Positions 44,613 to 57,128 of a DNA stretch of 64,000 nucleotides are shown here, piece after piece; the first letter of the stretch is position 1, and every line of letters starts with the position of its first letter. Source of the DNA: Timema cristinae (taxonomy: Eukaryota; Arthropoda; Insecta; Phasmatodea; Timematidae); contig JBCFYV010000012.1 of the NCBI GenBank assembly GCA_039000515.1, forward strand, positions 11,717,068-11,781,067. Reading direction: 5' to 3'. A program made the translations under genes and the position numbers. The notes below the pieces were generated by a model. It saw only the letters and a list, made by a program, of their open reading frames with translations, was not told where the DNA came from and made no database searches.

Positions 44613-45103
44613 CTGAAACAAATATAAATTAATTACTAACATATAATATTCACGGCAAGTTTCGAAATTTTAGTACCTAATAGTGATTTTCAATAAGCTC
44701 TACCAACCATGTTACTCCATTATATTTAATTTAAATTAGTTGAAAAAATACACCTGAAAACGGGAATTGAGCCCGAGACTTTTGGTTTAGAGCACGGATG
44801 CTCTACCACTGATCTATCCAGGATTAATCCCACGTTTTGGCTCATTCTTCAATCACAGTTGAAGACTCAGTCTGTGATGGACGTGTGGAATCGTCAGCTA
44901 CATATGAGCGACCAATACTATGCAAGCGATCATACTTGAATCATCTTCCACTTGGAAGGACTGTTATGTAGCCAAGTATGCAATACAAGAATTTAATTTT
45001 ACAATGATTTTCATCTTGTGTGTTGATATGAATATACAGGTTTTCCCAAATTTGATTGAGCCCAATTGCATAGAACTACATATAGAGTAAGCAACAGTCT
45101 CAC
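44613..45103 (-). other. Intron of the novel small gene (491 bp), holding a SINE-D
   Basis: It begins gtgagact and ends tttgtttcag. The SINE-D copy (about 44935-44750, minus) has a tRNA-like block: 'cctggatagatcagtggtag' and, as B box, 'gggctcaattcccg'. An inserted SINE inside a GT-AG interval is what a real intron would look like. Confidence 0.65.
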
Positions 45104-45233
45104 CTTGTGGGTTCCCAACTCCGACATGTTTGTGGCCGATTATGTAGTTCCCGGCAACTCTAAGTAGTTCCTTGAACAACCTGGAACTTAATAATACCAG
45201 GAGGAAGAAAATCATTAAGTCAATCAAGTTCAT
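45104..45233 (-). CDS. Novel small protein, exon 1 (start codon and hydrophobic segment)
   Basis: The ATG at 45233-45231 opens MNLIDLMIFFLLVLLSSRLF, followed by KELLRVAGNYIIGHKHVGVG. Residues about 3-17 form a hydrophobic stretch that could be a signal peptide or a short membrane anchor. The exon ends in phase 1 at a gtgagact donor that joins in frame to exon 2, giving about 109 residues in total. The start choice rests on being the first ATG before the hydrophobic segment. It could also be an internal exon of a longer gene. Function unknown. Confidence 0.6.
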
Positions 45234-45299
45234 GTTGACAATATTAGCTTTTTTAACAAAACAATCGTAGTACAAACGTCAATGAAATATTTCAATGAA

Positions 45300-46537
45300 G
45301 GTATGGTCTATTTCAGTAATTTCCAGGGAAATGAACGAGCATTATTGGGTGGATTGTAAGGGTAATTTTATTGTTGGAGTTTCGTAAAACAAATGTTAGA
45401 TTTATTTTAACTCTAAATAATACACTTATAATGTTGATAAAATACAATTTTATATATATTGTAAGAATTTTAATTTTGTCGATTTATATTTTTAGTTAGT
45501 TTTAATTGATTCTTAATTGTTTATTTATTTTGAGGTCACGTGGCGAGATGTCTTACTACATTTAATTAATTCTCATTATATTAATTTTAAACTTATTTTT
45601 TACAACGGACATGGCCTTGCATCTGGAATCCCGAAAACTATACAGACTTGTACACATTCTTTGGAGTAAAAAAGTGATAATGACATGTCTTATTAGTGCC
45701 AATTACACAAAAAGGTGATCAAAACGACAGTAAAAGATGGTACAACGACTTGGGACAGCTTTAATAATTACCTCCAGACCACGGCTATGACTTACAAGTG
45801 ATTTTGTCTGATCCACTAACATTTTCAACGTAGAAGACACTACAAATTAAACTCCATTACCATGAGGTGATATCAACTTAAATTTTAGTCGTGATTCATC
45901 CTTTGTTTTCTGCTTCAATTTCGACTAGACTTCATTCACCTTTTAAATTTATTGCTCCAAATTCAAAGAATAATATTAATTTCAACTTAGTACACCAACA
46001 GTATAATTTTCTTTTAAACGTAATATTCTTTTTCAACAATTGACTTTGGAAATGAAACTTTTTGCCAGAGTAATGATTTCGACAAAATGCAATGACCTAA
46101 GAATTTATTGTTTTAGCGTTCACCGACCAACCTCATTGAAGGAATTGACTATAAATGTATATATTATATATATTTAAGGATTTCAAATTGGTTTTATTAA
46201 ATATAGGTATGTTTAATAAGTTCGTATAAATCAGACTTTAAACATATTTATTTTATTTTCGTTTGTTATAAGTTATAACGGATACCCAAACCAAATAAAA
46301 TCGTGCGTTTTCGCTCTGAATAATATTGACATTGATCATATTATATAGAATGTAATTTTAAATTTGTATTTTAAGAGAAGTCTACTAAGCAGAGCTATAT
46401 GAATGTTAAATTTTACCAAAATTATGTGTATATATATATATTATATATGTAATATATACACATAAGCAACACATAATCAATACACTATTTAACAACATTA
46501 TCACATATATAATATATACTATAGTATATAAAATATA

Positions 46538-46579
<42 letters not shown>

Positions 46580-46854
46580 TATAATATATATATATATTCT
46601 CCAATTCACCTTCATTGTGTTGTACATTTATATCTTAGCTTCATTTTTAACTATCATCTTTCGTATTTTGTATTGTTATCTTCAAAGAGTCACTACCTAT
46701 TTATCTGTTTCACCTGCAAGCTGTTCCCGGGAATGCGGACCTTGGAAGCCGGTATTGTTGTACGCAAGGTGAGTCCATCGTTGACTAGGTACAGTAAAGG
46801 TATATTTTTTCCCCAACATGACCCAGAGGTTCTGGAGAGTCTCGTGTTCGGTTT

Positions 46855-46887
<33 letters not shown>

Positions 46888-47630
46888 TTATTATTGTTAT
46901 TTTAAGTTTTACCCTGAGATATTAAGTTTCCTTGTTGTTAAATGTAAATGTTGGTTTTGAACCCAAAGTATTGTATTCATTTTAAATCTGAGCTAGCCCA
47001 CCATTCTTTTATCATCTATTTTATATACTGTTTATTTAATGACGTCACTGGACTTAAAGTTAATAAATAATATAGATGCCTTTTTAAAAAAATATATATT
47101 TACCCTTCTTTCCTATAAAATACATTATTATTATAAACATAGTAAAGTTTATTTTATTTACAAGATATAGTCCAGCAAGTACTTAACTCTAAATGATACA
47201 AAATATAATATTTGACACAAGACCTAGATTTATATAGATATACTTCAATTGTAATATTAAAACTAACATTATTTTTTAATTCAAGGTTTGATCTCGGCAT
47301 TATAATCGTATATTTATCTTTTATTTAATCGAAACGATAAAATAGAGTGTATTATTATCGTAGCACGTATCGGTGGTCACGAAGAATAGACGTTAAGTTC
47401 GTTTAGTTTGGTTTGATGGGTCGTTTCTAGCTAGTAGCCCGGACTGGTGTATTGAGAGTGTTTTTGCATAAATTGTCTCCTATCTGTCGCCATCCTTACA
47501 ATAGCTTACATTATACACAAGTTGTACGAATTACGAAACTAACAAAGATTAAAACAGCCAATATATTACTCTACAACCAGTTATATATCCATTAATGTTA
47601 TTTAAAGGGTAAAAGACACGAAATTACCAA
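45300..47630. other. Very AT-rich spacer with microsatellites
   Basis: It holds a TA-rich run at about 46425-46600 and a TTA run at 46857-46895. The frame at 46673-46867 is crossed by this run and is not convincing. No gene was recognised. Confidence 0.6.
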
Positions 47631-47640
47631 CATCTTCGTC

Positions 47641-47740
47641 TAGACCAGGGTCAGCAAGCCAGTGGACCACATGAGGCCCACACGTACACTTTTGGCAGCC
47701 CATAAATGGTTGACCATACTTACATAGCAGATGGCTCGTA
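47641..47740 (+). mobile_element. hAT-type MITE end
   Basis: 'ccagggtcagcaagccagtg' followed by 'gaccacatgaggcccacac' resembles the widespread hAT MITE end 'CAGGGGTCAGCAAAC..TGGCCC'. The partner end was not located. Confidence 0.45.
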
Positions 47741-47937
47741 TTATTGTTACGACGTGTTTTTATACATTTATAAAATTGTATTAATAAAATAATAATAATT
47801 AGGAATGTGCGAAGTATCGAAATCTATAATATTTTCGAATACTTAATGGCTGCGTATTTGATTCGAAACTTTGAATAACAAGCTCGAGTAATATAATCAT
47901 AAGTCTTTATATTCAAATGTGTTTTACTGCTAATGCG

Positions 47938-48800
47938 GCAGGACAGTTGGTGTGAGCAAACAGGTAGTTGGGTAATCTTCTGTGATTCAGAGTTACTTAC
48001 CCTTGTGTTTTGCAGTTCTATTAAAATTTTGTTGCTGTTCAGAATGGCTGTTTGTGTGTGTAAGACTTCTGGGAAGGCTAGCATAATCACTTTTTCCAGC
48101 TTATTTTTCTTCAACCAGTACCCGACTCCTTTTACCTTATCGGGAGATTCAGCGGCCACACACCTAGGGTGACGATCAGGGCATCTGTCACCACACAACA
48201 GTAGGCCCCCAACAGCCTCATAAGAAATGTTCCTCTGAATCCCCCGGATGGCTCTAGCCAGTACTACGTTGTTCAGTCTGTGGGCCCATATACAAGCTCC
48301 ATAGACTACAATGAAGAGTAATATTGTTTGGGGGTACATCTTGATTATCCGCATAGGTAAGTGGACTCTCGACTGACCTATGCTTATGATCTTGTTCATA
48401 CCCTTTTAGGCTTTGCCCACCACCTCCTCCATATGAACCGTGAAGTTCCTGTTCTCGTCCAGTGTGACTCCCAGGTATCTGACAGTATGGCTTCTCCTGA
48501 TTACCTTGCCGTCGATTTTAATACTAGGATTCCGAATCAGCTTTCCCCCAAACAACAAGAGCGTCATCTTCAGTGGTGCCATCTTCAGTCTGACACTTTT
48601 ACACCAGGTGTCTATCTAAACCCTCTAGCTCCTGGTTGCTCTTTTCTTCTATGTTCATCCTAGAGCCACTTTCCACAATTATCAGAAGGTCGTCTGTGAA
48701 TGCGACTCCATGTGTCTCAGGGAATGTTTCTAGCAGCGATAATCCGGGTTCTAATCCGATGTCCCAGAAGACTAGGGCAGTGGACACGCACAACATCCAG
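47938..48800 (-). mobile_element. LINE of R1-like type, reverse transcriptase fragment
   Basis: The minus strand encodes HGVAFTDDLLIIVESGSRMN (the FADD box, with Ala changed to Thr), then further frames with KIDGKVIRRSHTVRYLGVTL. From 48399 it encodes MNKIISIGQSRVHLPMRIIK and VVYGACIWAHRLNNVVLARA with IRGIQRN. The 'YG...WA.R' and 'I...QR' pattern is typical of the R1 clade, which is most common in arthropods. There are several frame breaks. Confidence 0.88.
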
Positions 48801-48844
48801 TCCCCGTCATTAATTCATCACTGTGAAAAGGTAAACCAACATTT

Positions 48845-48935
48845 CACCAATGATACATTTTTCAGCCATGCCAGGAATCGAACCCGGGACCCTTAGTTTC
48901 ACTAGAGAGAAACACTATCGACTAAGCTAAGGTGT
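48845..48935 (-). mobile_element. tRNA-like SINE head
   Basis: The minus strand reads 'ccgacaccttagcttagtcg', then a B box 'cgggttcgattcctgg', then 'catggctgaaaaatg'. The acceptor arms do not pair well, so it is a SINE head rather than a tRNA gene. Confidence 0.55.
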
Positions 48936-49869
48936 CGGATCAACATATTTTATGTACTAGCTATACTAATGTGTGAGACCTATTACTTTTTTTGTTTGTT
49001 TCAAGTATTGAAAAAATTATCGAGTAGAATGTTGACCCTATTTGAATCTGGAGTGTAAATGAAAATCTTGAATTTAGAATAAGGTCCAAATAAACATAAT
49101 ATTTTGTTTAAGACGAGTATTAATTGGGTAATCCTAGATTATGTTTTGATTATGTGATATAGTGATAAGCAGGGCTTGGATTTTGATGACATGTATTTTT
49201 TTCCCCATCACATACAAAGCTCCACATAAACTCTGTTCATGATCTCCTTATAATAGATGATATGCGGGTATTATGGAATAGTCGGGCAATACGGAATACC
49301 ATCGTTTCTCCTCTGTTAAGCAACATAATCGATCGTTAACTATTTAAACTATTACAGAAAACAATGTTGAACCGCTAGTAACTCCTTCACTTCGACAAAT
49401 CAGTTGATTGTTTTGTGAGAGAAATCTTCAAAATGTATTCCTGTTGCTAGGTATCTTAAGGTCAACCCTAAGCTCTCTTCGACCGAATAAAATTTCTCAT
49501 ATTCGAAATATTTCTCTCTAAAAAGGGCTTCACCTTGTCTGCTAAAATATTGAAAGTTTCCGAACTCATCCTAAAGTAATTCTGGTAATCACTGGCACGG
49601 GTAATTTGTATCTCACTTAATAAATTTATATGTGAGTATTGATCGCGTTTTTTTTAGCTATTCCTTCACACAACAATTACGTTTCACAGTCCTCTTCATA
49701 CTTGGACATAATATGATGGCTAAACACGTTTTTTCATGTTATTCATTTTTAAAAAGTGTAAAAAAGTAGACTTTTTTCAAGAAATAATAATGTTTTCCTA
49801 ATCTAGTTGGACCTCCACTGAGTTGTTTACAACTTGAGTTCGAATAAGTTCGGTCAGTATTACTGACAA

Positions 49870-50300
49870 AGATACTGTATATGGTGATATAGCTCGCACA
49901 GTAAATGGACCTTGGTTGCAGTAGTTGAAAGCTCATGGGATAAATCTGACTGATGTACAAGGAAAACCAGATCCTATTGAAAGTGTTGATAGGAGCAGAC
50001 GTGGCAGGTAAACAGTTTTATAGTGAAGTGTAAGAGAACTGAAAGTGGTTTGGCTGCCATGGAAAACCAGTTAGGTTGGACACTAATGGGCAAAGCTCCT
50101 GGGCACCAAAATTTAAGCAATGCATCCATGACTGTCATGTCTTTGTTTGTGAAGGATACGAAAATATCAATCAGAGTTGTGGGATTTGGAACTCATTGAC
50201 ATCAGGGATCCTGCAGAGCAAAAAGCAAAGAAGAGAAGTGTCAAGCTATTTTGCAACATTTTCAAGAAAGGGCATCTATTGAAGATGATGGAAGATCCAA
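49870..50300 (+). mobile_element. BEL/Pao pol fragment (between protease and reverse transcriptase)
   Basis: Across shifting frames the plus strand encodes LKAHGINLTDVQGKPDPIES, KRTESGLAAMENQLGWTLMG, NASMTVMSLFVKD, and a part with DPAEQKAK and ILQHFQERASIEDDGR. The BEL/Pao family shows 'T..G....LGW.L.G' and 'DP.EQ......F...' in the same order. It may be the same family as 35880-38220, but no overlap allows a direct comparison. Confidence 0.8.
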
Positions 50301-51680
50301 AGTCCACAAGCCAAGGAAAAAGGAAGAAAGGTTGGAGCTAATGAAATGTAAAAGTGACAGTGAGAATGTCAATGTACCAAAACTGTTCCAGAGGGGACGC
50401 ACGCATCGTGAAAGCACCCAAGAGATTAAATTTGTAAATATCATGCTAGATTTTGTTATGTGATTTTTTTATATGTGTTCATTGATCATCCTTGGTTCAA
50501 TATGGTGTTAATGTTACTGTTGTATGTGATTGGAGTGGACACAGTTGATTTATTTAAATGTGTTCGTAGGTTTTCATCAAGGTTGATAGTCAATTAAAGT
50601 AACCTTCGAAATACACCAGGTTGACAGGCTCTGTAGTTTCATCTTTGCCACTCAAGGGAAGTTAATATTTTTCGCAATTATTTTTGAAAGTATTTCCCTA
50701 TTTATTCTTACTTTCTTGTTATGCTTGCCGATCTGTTGTCTTAAGCCTCACTTAAATATATGGCGATGTTTAATTTACCTAGCATAGCAATATCCATTAC
50801 ATTTTTTAAAACCTTTTGTTGAGTCTTCATGCTTTTTAATTTTCTTATTTAAATGTTTCACTTCCGTTACACCTGTTTCACCCAAGTTTTATCCCCACCA
50901 TATAATAAACATAGGAAACTGAACAGAGAGTTCTTACTACACACCCAAACAGTCATTTGTAATTTTCATACAAATCACGATTACATTTTCTTTGATATAT
51001 AAACTTCCTGCTTGATAAAGCTTAATTAATCGACAAGTCGGCAATCGGACGTCCCTGATTTTTAATGTCATTTTTCTCATTCAATGATAACAGGGAGACA
51101 ATAATTTTCTGTAATCCCACTACACCCATTCAATTCATATTAGTTTACCTCAATTCACATTATAAATAAAATAACTCATCTTTATATCACACATACAATT
51201 ATACATATTCTTAACTTGCAATTGTAAAGATCACTACTGACTACATTGTTATATTAATTGTAATTTCCGAACACAATAAACAACCTGACAAAAAAATGCA
51301 CGCCGCTTAGCACTCTGCTAGATACAGAAACTGGCTGTCTGGGCTGCATTGCAGAACAGCCCTACAATCGCCCATATCGCGCGGCCTCTCCTTACCTCAC
51401 CCTGGCGCTCTCCAAATTACCACCACGAGCGCGTGCACCAGTGACTGCTTGAGGCATTAACCCACCACGGTAAATTACGTTTCTACTTTCTACTCCATTG
51501 CTAGGCAGGCACTCAGAATAAGCCTATGGTGTGTAACGATCATAAGTGATTAAGAGGGACGTTTATTGTAATATTTAGGCAGCAAACCGCTAATACCATG
51601 ATGGTGATGCTTATACTGTTATTCGAAGATAGTTAAGATTATTCAGGGAGGGCTGCAGCCCTATATGACGAGCCGCCACT
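50301..51680. other. Spacer, no gene recognised
   Basis: The frame continuing to 50463 is lysine-rich and may be more of the BEL/Pao element. After 50470 the sequence is AT-rich, with a GC-richer patch at 51300-51470 that shows no motif. Confidence 0.4.
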
Positions 51681-51683
51681 GTC

Positions 51684-51990
51684 CACTTGATACTTTACAA
51701 CTAAAGATAGTATATAGTGTACAGTAAGCGTCTCCCCTTGATAATTTTACAACTTAAGATAGATAATAGTGTACAGTTAGTGTCCCCAATTTTTACGTTT
51801 ACAACTAAAGATGGAGTGTAACGTATTGTAGCTAAGTGTCTTCACTCTAAACTACTTTTACAACTAAATATAGATTATAGTGGTACAGTACCTGCCCCCA
51901 TAGTGTATAGTAAGTATCCGCACTTGATACTTTTACAACTAATATTTATAGATTGATATAGTAAGTCTCCCCACTTGATACTTTCACACC
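51684..51990. repeat. Degenerate tandem repeat of about 55-75 bp
   Basis: The motif 'acttgatacttttacaacta' or close variants recurs about six times, each followed by 'agatta.agtgtacagta'. The period is irregular, and one weak copy lies near 52078-52120, beyond the SINE remnant. Confidence 0.75.
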
Positions 51991-52075
51991 CATTCGGTGG
52001 CCGCATGATCTAAGTCATCACTCTCACAGTAAACTAGGTACTACTGGGTAGTAAGAAGTGATGTTAAAAGAAGAC
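51990..52075 (+). mobile_element. Degenerate SINE remnant inside the tandem repeat
   Basis: 'ccattcggtggccgcatgat' (head) and 'tactgggtagtaagaagtga' (tail) are recognisable as a SINE-A-like element with its body deleted. It separates the last repeat unit from the others. Confidence 0.45.
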
Positions 52076-52119
52076 GATATTTTTACAACTAAAGAAATAG
52101 ATTATAGAGGTACAATTTA

Positions 52120-52290
52120 CATACTAGAAAACCACCACTTACTCTACCCACATTTTATATTTGCACTCAATCCACACTATCCTCTCAACATGCCCAAAAT
52201 AACGTAAGGCACTTCCTTTACATTGACCTATTGGATTCCCTTTCATACCGCATTTTTCAGCATACATGTATTACTGACATCTTAGTAATA
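52120..52290 (-). mobile_element. LINE C-terminal fragment
   Basis: The minus strand encodes KGNPIGQCKGSALRYFGH, matching the LINE C-terminus at 31620-31720 and 63350-63450. Only about 170 bp remain. Confidence 0.75.
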
Positions 52291-52572
52291 GTTGATTAAA
52301 TTGTACAAATACTTAAAATCATATCTAAAATAATAATTCATAGTAACAGAAAAGGAATTTTAAATTATATATATATTTTTAAATCATGTGAAATTTTACT
52401 TATTCATACCCTTCAATTTGTAAAAGTAGTTAAATAATATCTTTCTTTTGAATTGCTTGTTTTGGCAATCCAAAATGCTATTGCTATATCCAGAGAATAT
52501 TTTCCCAAAGAAATTTAGCTTTATATTGTTTGTCAACTTGATTATTATTTGATAATTAAACTTTAAAGTATC

Positions 52573-52720
52573 ATGGTCGACCGAAATAAAAGTGACACGT
52601 CAAAAAACGTGAAAAATCCTCTTCTTCGTGCTGCTGGAAGTGGATTTCCTTTCGAAAACTTTTCAGGAGGAGCCCTTCTAATGCCAGTTTCTCTTAATGA
52701 TCCGTCCATTTTGTCAAATG
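52573..52720 (+). CDS. First exon of an unidentified host gene
   Basis: The ATG at 52573 opens MVDRNKSDTSKNVKNPLLRA, and further on FENFSGGALLMPVSLNDPSI. The exon ends with a strong donor (atg|gtaagtac) in phase 1 after 49 codons. The N-terminus is hydrophilic without a signal peptide, so the product is likely cytosolic or nuclear. The composition is clearly coding-like compared with its AT-rich flanks. No later exon was found before the minus-strand gene at 59881. I do not recognise the family. Confidence 0.6.
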
Positions 52721-53930
52721 GTAAGTACAATTTTATTTTCGGGCGTCCAGCTGTTTTACTGGCCAGCCTACTTTCTCTATTTTTAAACTTACCTACTTAC
52801 TCCATGGCGTTAGGAATTAGAATGTTCATTGCTCGCATTTAAAAATTTCTTCACCAATTTTATTATCTAATAAAATAAACTCTAATGACATTCTAAGCCC
52901 ACTAATAAAGCTAACGTTTAATAAACGTTCTATAAGCTTTGTTGATCTAGTTTCTATGAATTTAGTAGGGCCTAATTCACAAAGGAACAAGATTTATTAC
53001 CACTTACTAAAGGTAACAGTTTACAAAAAAATAATGGCAATATTTTACCACTATTTGTAAAGGCGTTAATTATACGCAAAGAGGGCGGGGCTCATATTTT
53101 TTTTAAGGCATATGCCATAAGTTAAATATTTTTGACCATCCATACACACAACAAAAGCAAAATTCTAATGATAAACCAAATTAACATTGTAAAATTATTT
53201 TAGATTGTTTAAATATAGACGAGATTGTTCTAATTAAGACGGTATTTTAGTGCAAGCTATTTCAGGATCCCATAATTCTTTAAAATTATATTGATGACTG
53301 CAAGGTTGGGTTTTGTTCAGTTTGGATGTTTTTATAATAGACAGTAAAAATGTTAAATAATGCACATTAAAATAATTCTGCCATGTACTGATATTTTAAA
53401 TATTTACATTCTTCAGTTTCTCTGTGATTAAAGTGAGTTTTTTATTCAAATTAGGCCTATAACCTATAGAATTATTTTACAATATTAATTTTTCTATTAT
53501 TGGAAATTTGCTTTTGTTTTTGTGTTTATAAACGCAAAATAACATAGAAGAATCCCGTAAATGAACCATTTTAAAATGAAACCACAAAAATCCATTAAAC
53601 CCAAACCCCCAATAAAATCAAATGTAACCCAACTGGTTTTTTTTCCATCCCAGGTATCTAGCCAACCAGATACTGTTTTTCCTACCCAAATCAAGATATT
53701 TGTTGACTTATTTCCATGAAATCATCAATATTTATTTCTTTGAGTTTTTAAAATTGGCTATTTTGTTTAGTTTAGTTAAACTTTTCACCTGTTGCAGACT
53801 GTTTATGCGATTTTGTAAAGAATACATTAGTTGTGTTTTAGTCTAAGTTTTGCAATGTATTTTAGAACAGAGTCATTAATGAAAGATTTATTTTTTGCAT
53901 GTAGGCTTAGTGATACATTTAATTATTATA
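52721..53930. other. Probable intron, no feature recognised
   Basis: This is AT-rich sequence following the donor at 52721. No exon-like segment was supported. Confidence 0.4.
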
Positions 53931-53931
53931 T

Positions 53932-54075
53932 TTTGTGAATGTGTGGAATGCCAGGCCGCCACCGTGGTTCGGATTCCACGTTAAACTGTAGGTCCTTCAT
54001 TTCATCTCACAATCACCCTACCATTACACATTAGCGTAAATGCGTATAACCCGAACGGGTAGTAAGACGCGGTGC

Positions 54076-54136
<61 letters not shown>

Positions 54137-54137
54137 T
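53932..54137 (+). mobile_element. SINE-B, 5'-truncated, with a long (AAT)n tail
   Basis: It starts in the body at 'ttgtgaatgtgtggaatgcc' and carries the intact tail 'cgtataacccgaacgggtag' and 'taagacgcggtgctaa'. It then has about 60 bases of pure AAT/ATA repeats (54079-54137). The intact tail and pure repeat suggest a fairly recent insertion. Confidence 0.93.
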
Positions 54138-54139
54138 AT

Positions 54140-56660
54140 ATTATTATGCTTTATGTGAACATACATATATACAGGAAATCCCAAGTTAGAGCTGTAAAAG
54201 CCATATTGATACACTTTCGCCCTTAAAACACATTGATCAAGGAAAACCACGGTATGTGTACCCCAGTAGTCCCTAAGGGGACAACTTCACACAACCACAA
54301 CATCCCCGAATGCCATATTGTGCAACTTGAACAGAATGTTGTGAAGAAACACTGGAATTAGGCACGGAAACAGGGAGATACAAATAAAGCAAGTCAATTT
54401 AAATGGTTTTATTAAAATTATGTTTAAATAAATATTGTAAGTAGCGTATTTCCAAACCCCAGGTTAATTTTCATGAATAGGAAGAGCAGACAACTAGTAA
54501 CTAGCGTCCATTGGATGGGATGATAAAAGTGACAATATGCATAAACAAATTTATTATTTATTTTAGTCGAGCAATATTTAGGAAAAATATTATTTACAGC
54601 TGGCACACCTTGATAATGGTGTCTATTTTTCGTGGCCCTTGAATGGCATGGTCACAATAATAAATGCCTTATCTATGTATAGTACATAAGAGCTATATTA
54701 TACTAGTCTTGGACATACTAAGGCCAAGAAGAAATGATAATTTAGGGCAGACAGATTCACCTAAACATAGTTCCTGCATAGAAAGTGTGAGACAATGGAT
54801 AGTAGAGGCCAGCTATCAATAATAGCTATCTAGAAATCAGCCCAACAGTCCCAAGCCACAGAAGTAGTCAAATCCACCTATATAAATAATGGTAGGACAA
54901 TTCAGCAATAATTTACAAAATTAAGATAACTCGTCCCCAACAGGGCATAGGGAATGATACTAAGTAATGAACAGTTACTTCTATAAATATACTTTAGAAT
55001 GTTTTCTAAAATGTTCTATAAATCTAGATTATGCCCTGTAGAAAATAGAAATACTGGCTCCTAGGTACACCAAAAAGATGTTACAATGCTCCAGTCAGTG
55101 TGCATTGCACACTGAATCCTTAATAGTAAAGAATTAATGACCTATATTTGACCTAGTACAAATTATTTAGCTATGCATACTACACAAATATAATATTAAA
55201 GTACAAATCGCATCCCAGCAACGCAATACCCTAATTTTTATGAGTAAGATACTGCTAAAAGGATTGCAAGTTTAAATTATTATGTAACTTTAAATAGACA
55301 AAGTGCCAGCCATCAAACTGAACATAAACGTAACACATTTAAGTAGAAGTCAAGTGTCCAAAAACTTTCTCAGATGGAGACCTAAAGTACTCTAAAGGAT
55401 TTTTTATGCCCAGTCGGTAAGTCCATTGATACTGTCACAGATATCTGTGAAGTGTTGAGTAGCAGGATATGATAGTCTGAATGTATGTTGCAGCGTGTCC
55501 TATTAGGTCGGTGATTGATAAATAAGTTCCATTTTATGGCTTTAGCATTTAAATTTATATGATCAAGTTAGCAGATGAATATTGGGTAGTTGAGGAGAAG
55601 TCTTGTTTTCCCTTGCTTTGTTCTCGTCTGGTAGACGGGAGGGAGACAATCATGCGATGCTTGCTTCTCTGGCTAGAAGAGTTGACCGGGGTAGAGAGCT
55701 TCACACGCTCACGTGAAAAATTCCTCCTTTCTACTCAAAGCATGACTAAAGTTGGAGCTGTAGTCGGATTAGAATGGGCCGTTTGAACATGCCACCAGCA
55801 TCGTGAGTTCCAATAAGATTGGGAATGTAAACATAAATATGGTTTACAATTTGGGATGGTTGAGCGGGCTGATATTTGGGAACTGTGAATACATTTATAT
55901 TCTTTTATTGTGAAGGTAAAGACTGCTAGCCTGTCACAATACTAAACATTATGGCTAAACGGTTTCTTTTAGGCGAGAGAATCTTTTTCTTATGTTATTT
56001 TAAAGTTAAAAAAATTCTTTGGTTTATTAGATTTTCTGCATTTTTCTTTTTGCACAAATATATTATGTTAAATATCAATATTTACCAAATAAAAAAACTT
56101 GAATTGGACAGTTGATATGTACCATATCCTTAGGGCAAATACACAATACTAATTCACAAGCAAGAAAATAAACAAACCTACACAATAAAGATAGCATAAT
56201 TTGCTAGCTTTGTTAACATTTAAAAATTTCATTCAATTTTATGCTAGGTTTTTTTTTACTTGACTTTATTTACAATCTTTATATCTCTCCAGGTGGGTAT
56301 CAAATCAAAATTATTATTGGCTTATCAAATAAACAAATGATATAGATACAAACATTATTAAATTTTATTATAATAATTGGCATCGCAAACCTTTTTACCC
56401 ATATTAAAATTAATTACCTATTAGATTACTTGTCGACGCCATTGATTAAATGCTCAGAATATATAATTACGGTAAAAGTTTGCTAGTTTACAACTCCACA
56501 CTTAGAAGCTCTAAATTGACAGTTTTTGCAGTTTGTTATTCTTTACTTGCTAATTTAAATTTGATACGTGATGTGAAAAGAAATGCACCTAAAAGTTCAA
56601 GTTGATGATTTGTTCATCTAGGCTAGACATCTAGGTTTAACACCTGAACTGAGTTGTCTA
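54140..56660. other. Spacer or intron, partly higher GC, unassigned
   Basis: 55430-55800 is GC-richer and ends near 'gctagcctgtcaca' (55925-55938), which could be a minus-strand LTR start. I found no matching end or target duplication. The 75-codon frame at 55559-55786 has no recognised motif. Confidence 0.3.
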
Positions 56661-56671
56661 GTTTTATAATA

Positions 56672-57128
56672 CAGTGGTACCTTGGTAATACGAACTAATT
56701 GTAACCGAAACGTGTTTGGATTACAGTAGTAAATATTCAGGTTTAGCAGGAGAATATGGAAGGGTCCATGGGGAGGCAAAGTGTTTTCATAATTTTTAAA
56801 TTACAGTTTGAATGAATTTTATAAAATATACATTAATTTAACTAATGTATAAAACATAACATGTAGGTACTGTAGTGTTACATTCACAGTAGGCCTACTA
56901 TATCTTTTACAGTACTGTAATTATATATAGTTATAGGAAAACACATTGTGTTGACTACGTCATCTAAATATTTAATATTTACTATCGCATATTTTTACAA
57001 TTCTCTTCAACTCTTTGAATTTGTTATCAAAAAAATTATTTAACTTGAATTCGCTCCCATGTTCCAAAAATTGTTTTGGATTATCTTGAATTTTGGACTA
57101 CCGGGTTCTGTCTAATGAGGTTTGACTG
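56672..57128. mobile_element. pogo/Tigger-like MITE (457 bp)
   Basis: The left end is cagtggtaccttggtaatac, and the complement of the right end is cagtcaaacctcattagaca. TA dinucleotides flank both (56670-56671 and 57129-57130), as for Tc1/mariner and pogo elements. No transposase frame is present, so it was mobilised in trans. Confidence 0.75.

Noticed and set aside
46406..46627. Isoleucine- and tyrosine-rich ORF
   Set aside because: It is only the translation of a TA-rich microsatellite.
55430..55940. LTR ending in gctagcctgtcaca
   Set aside because: No opposite end, no target duplication and no second copy could be found; left as unassigned sequence.
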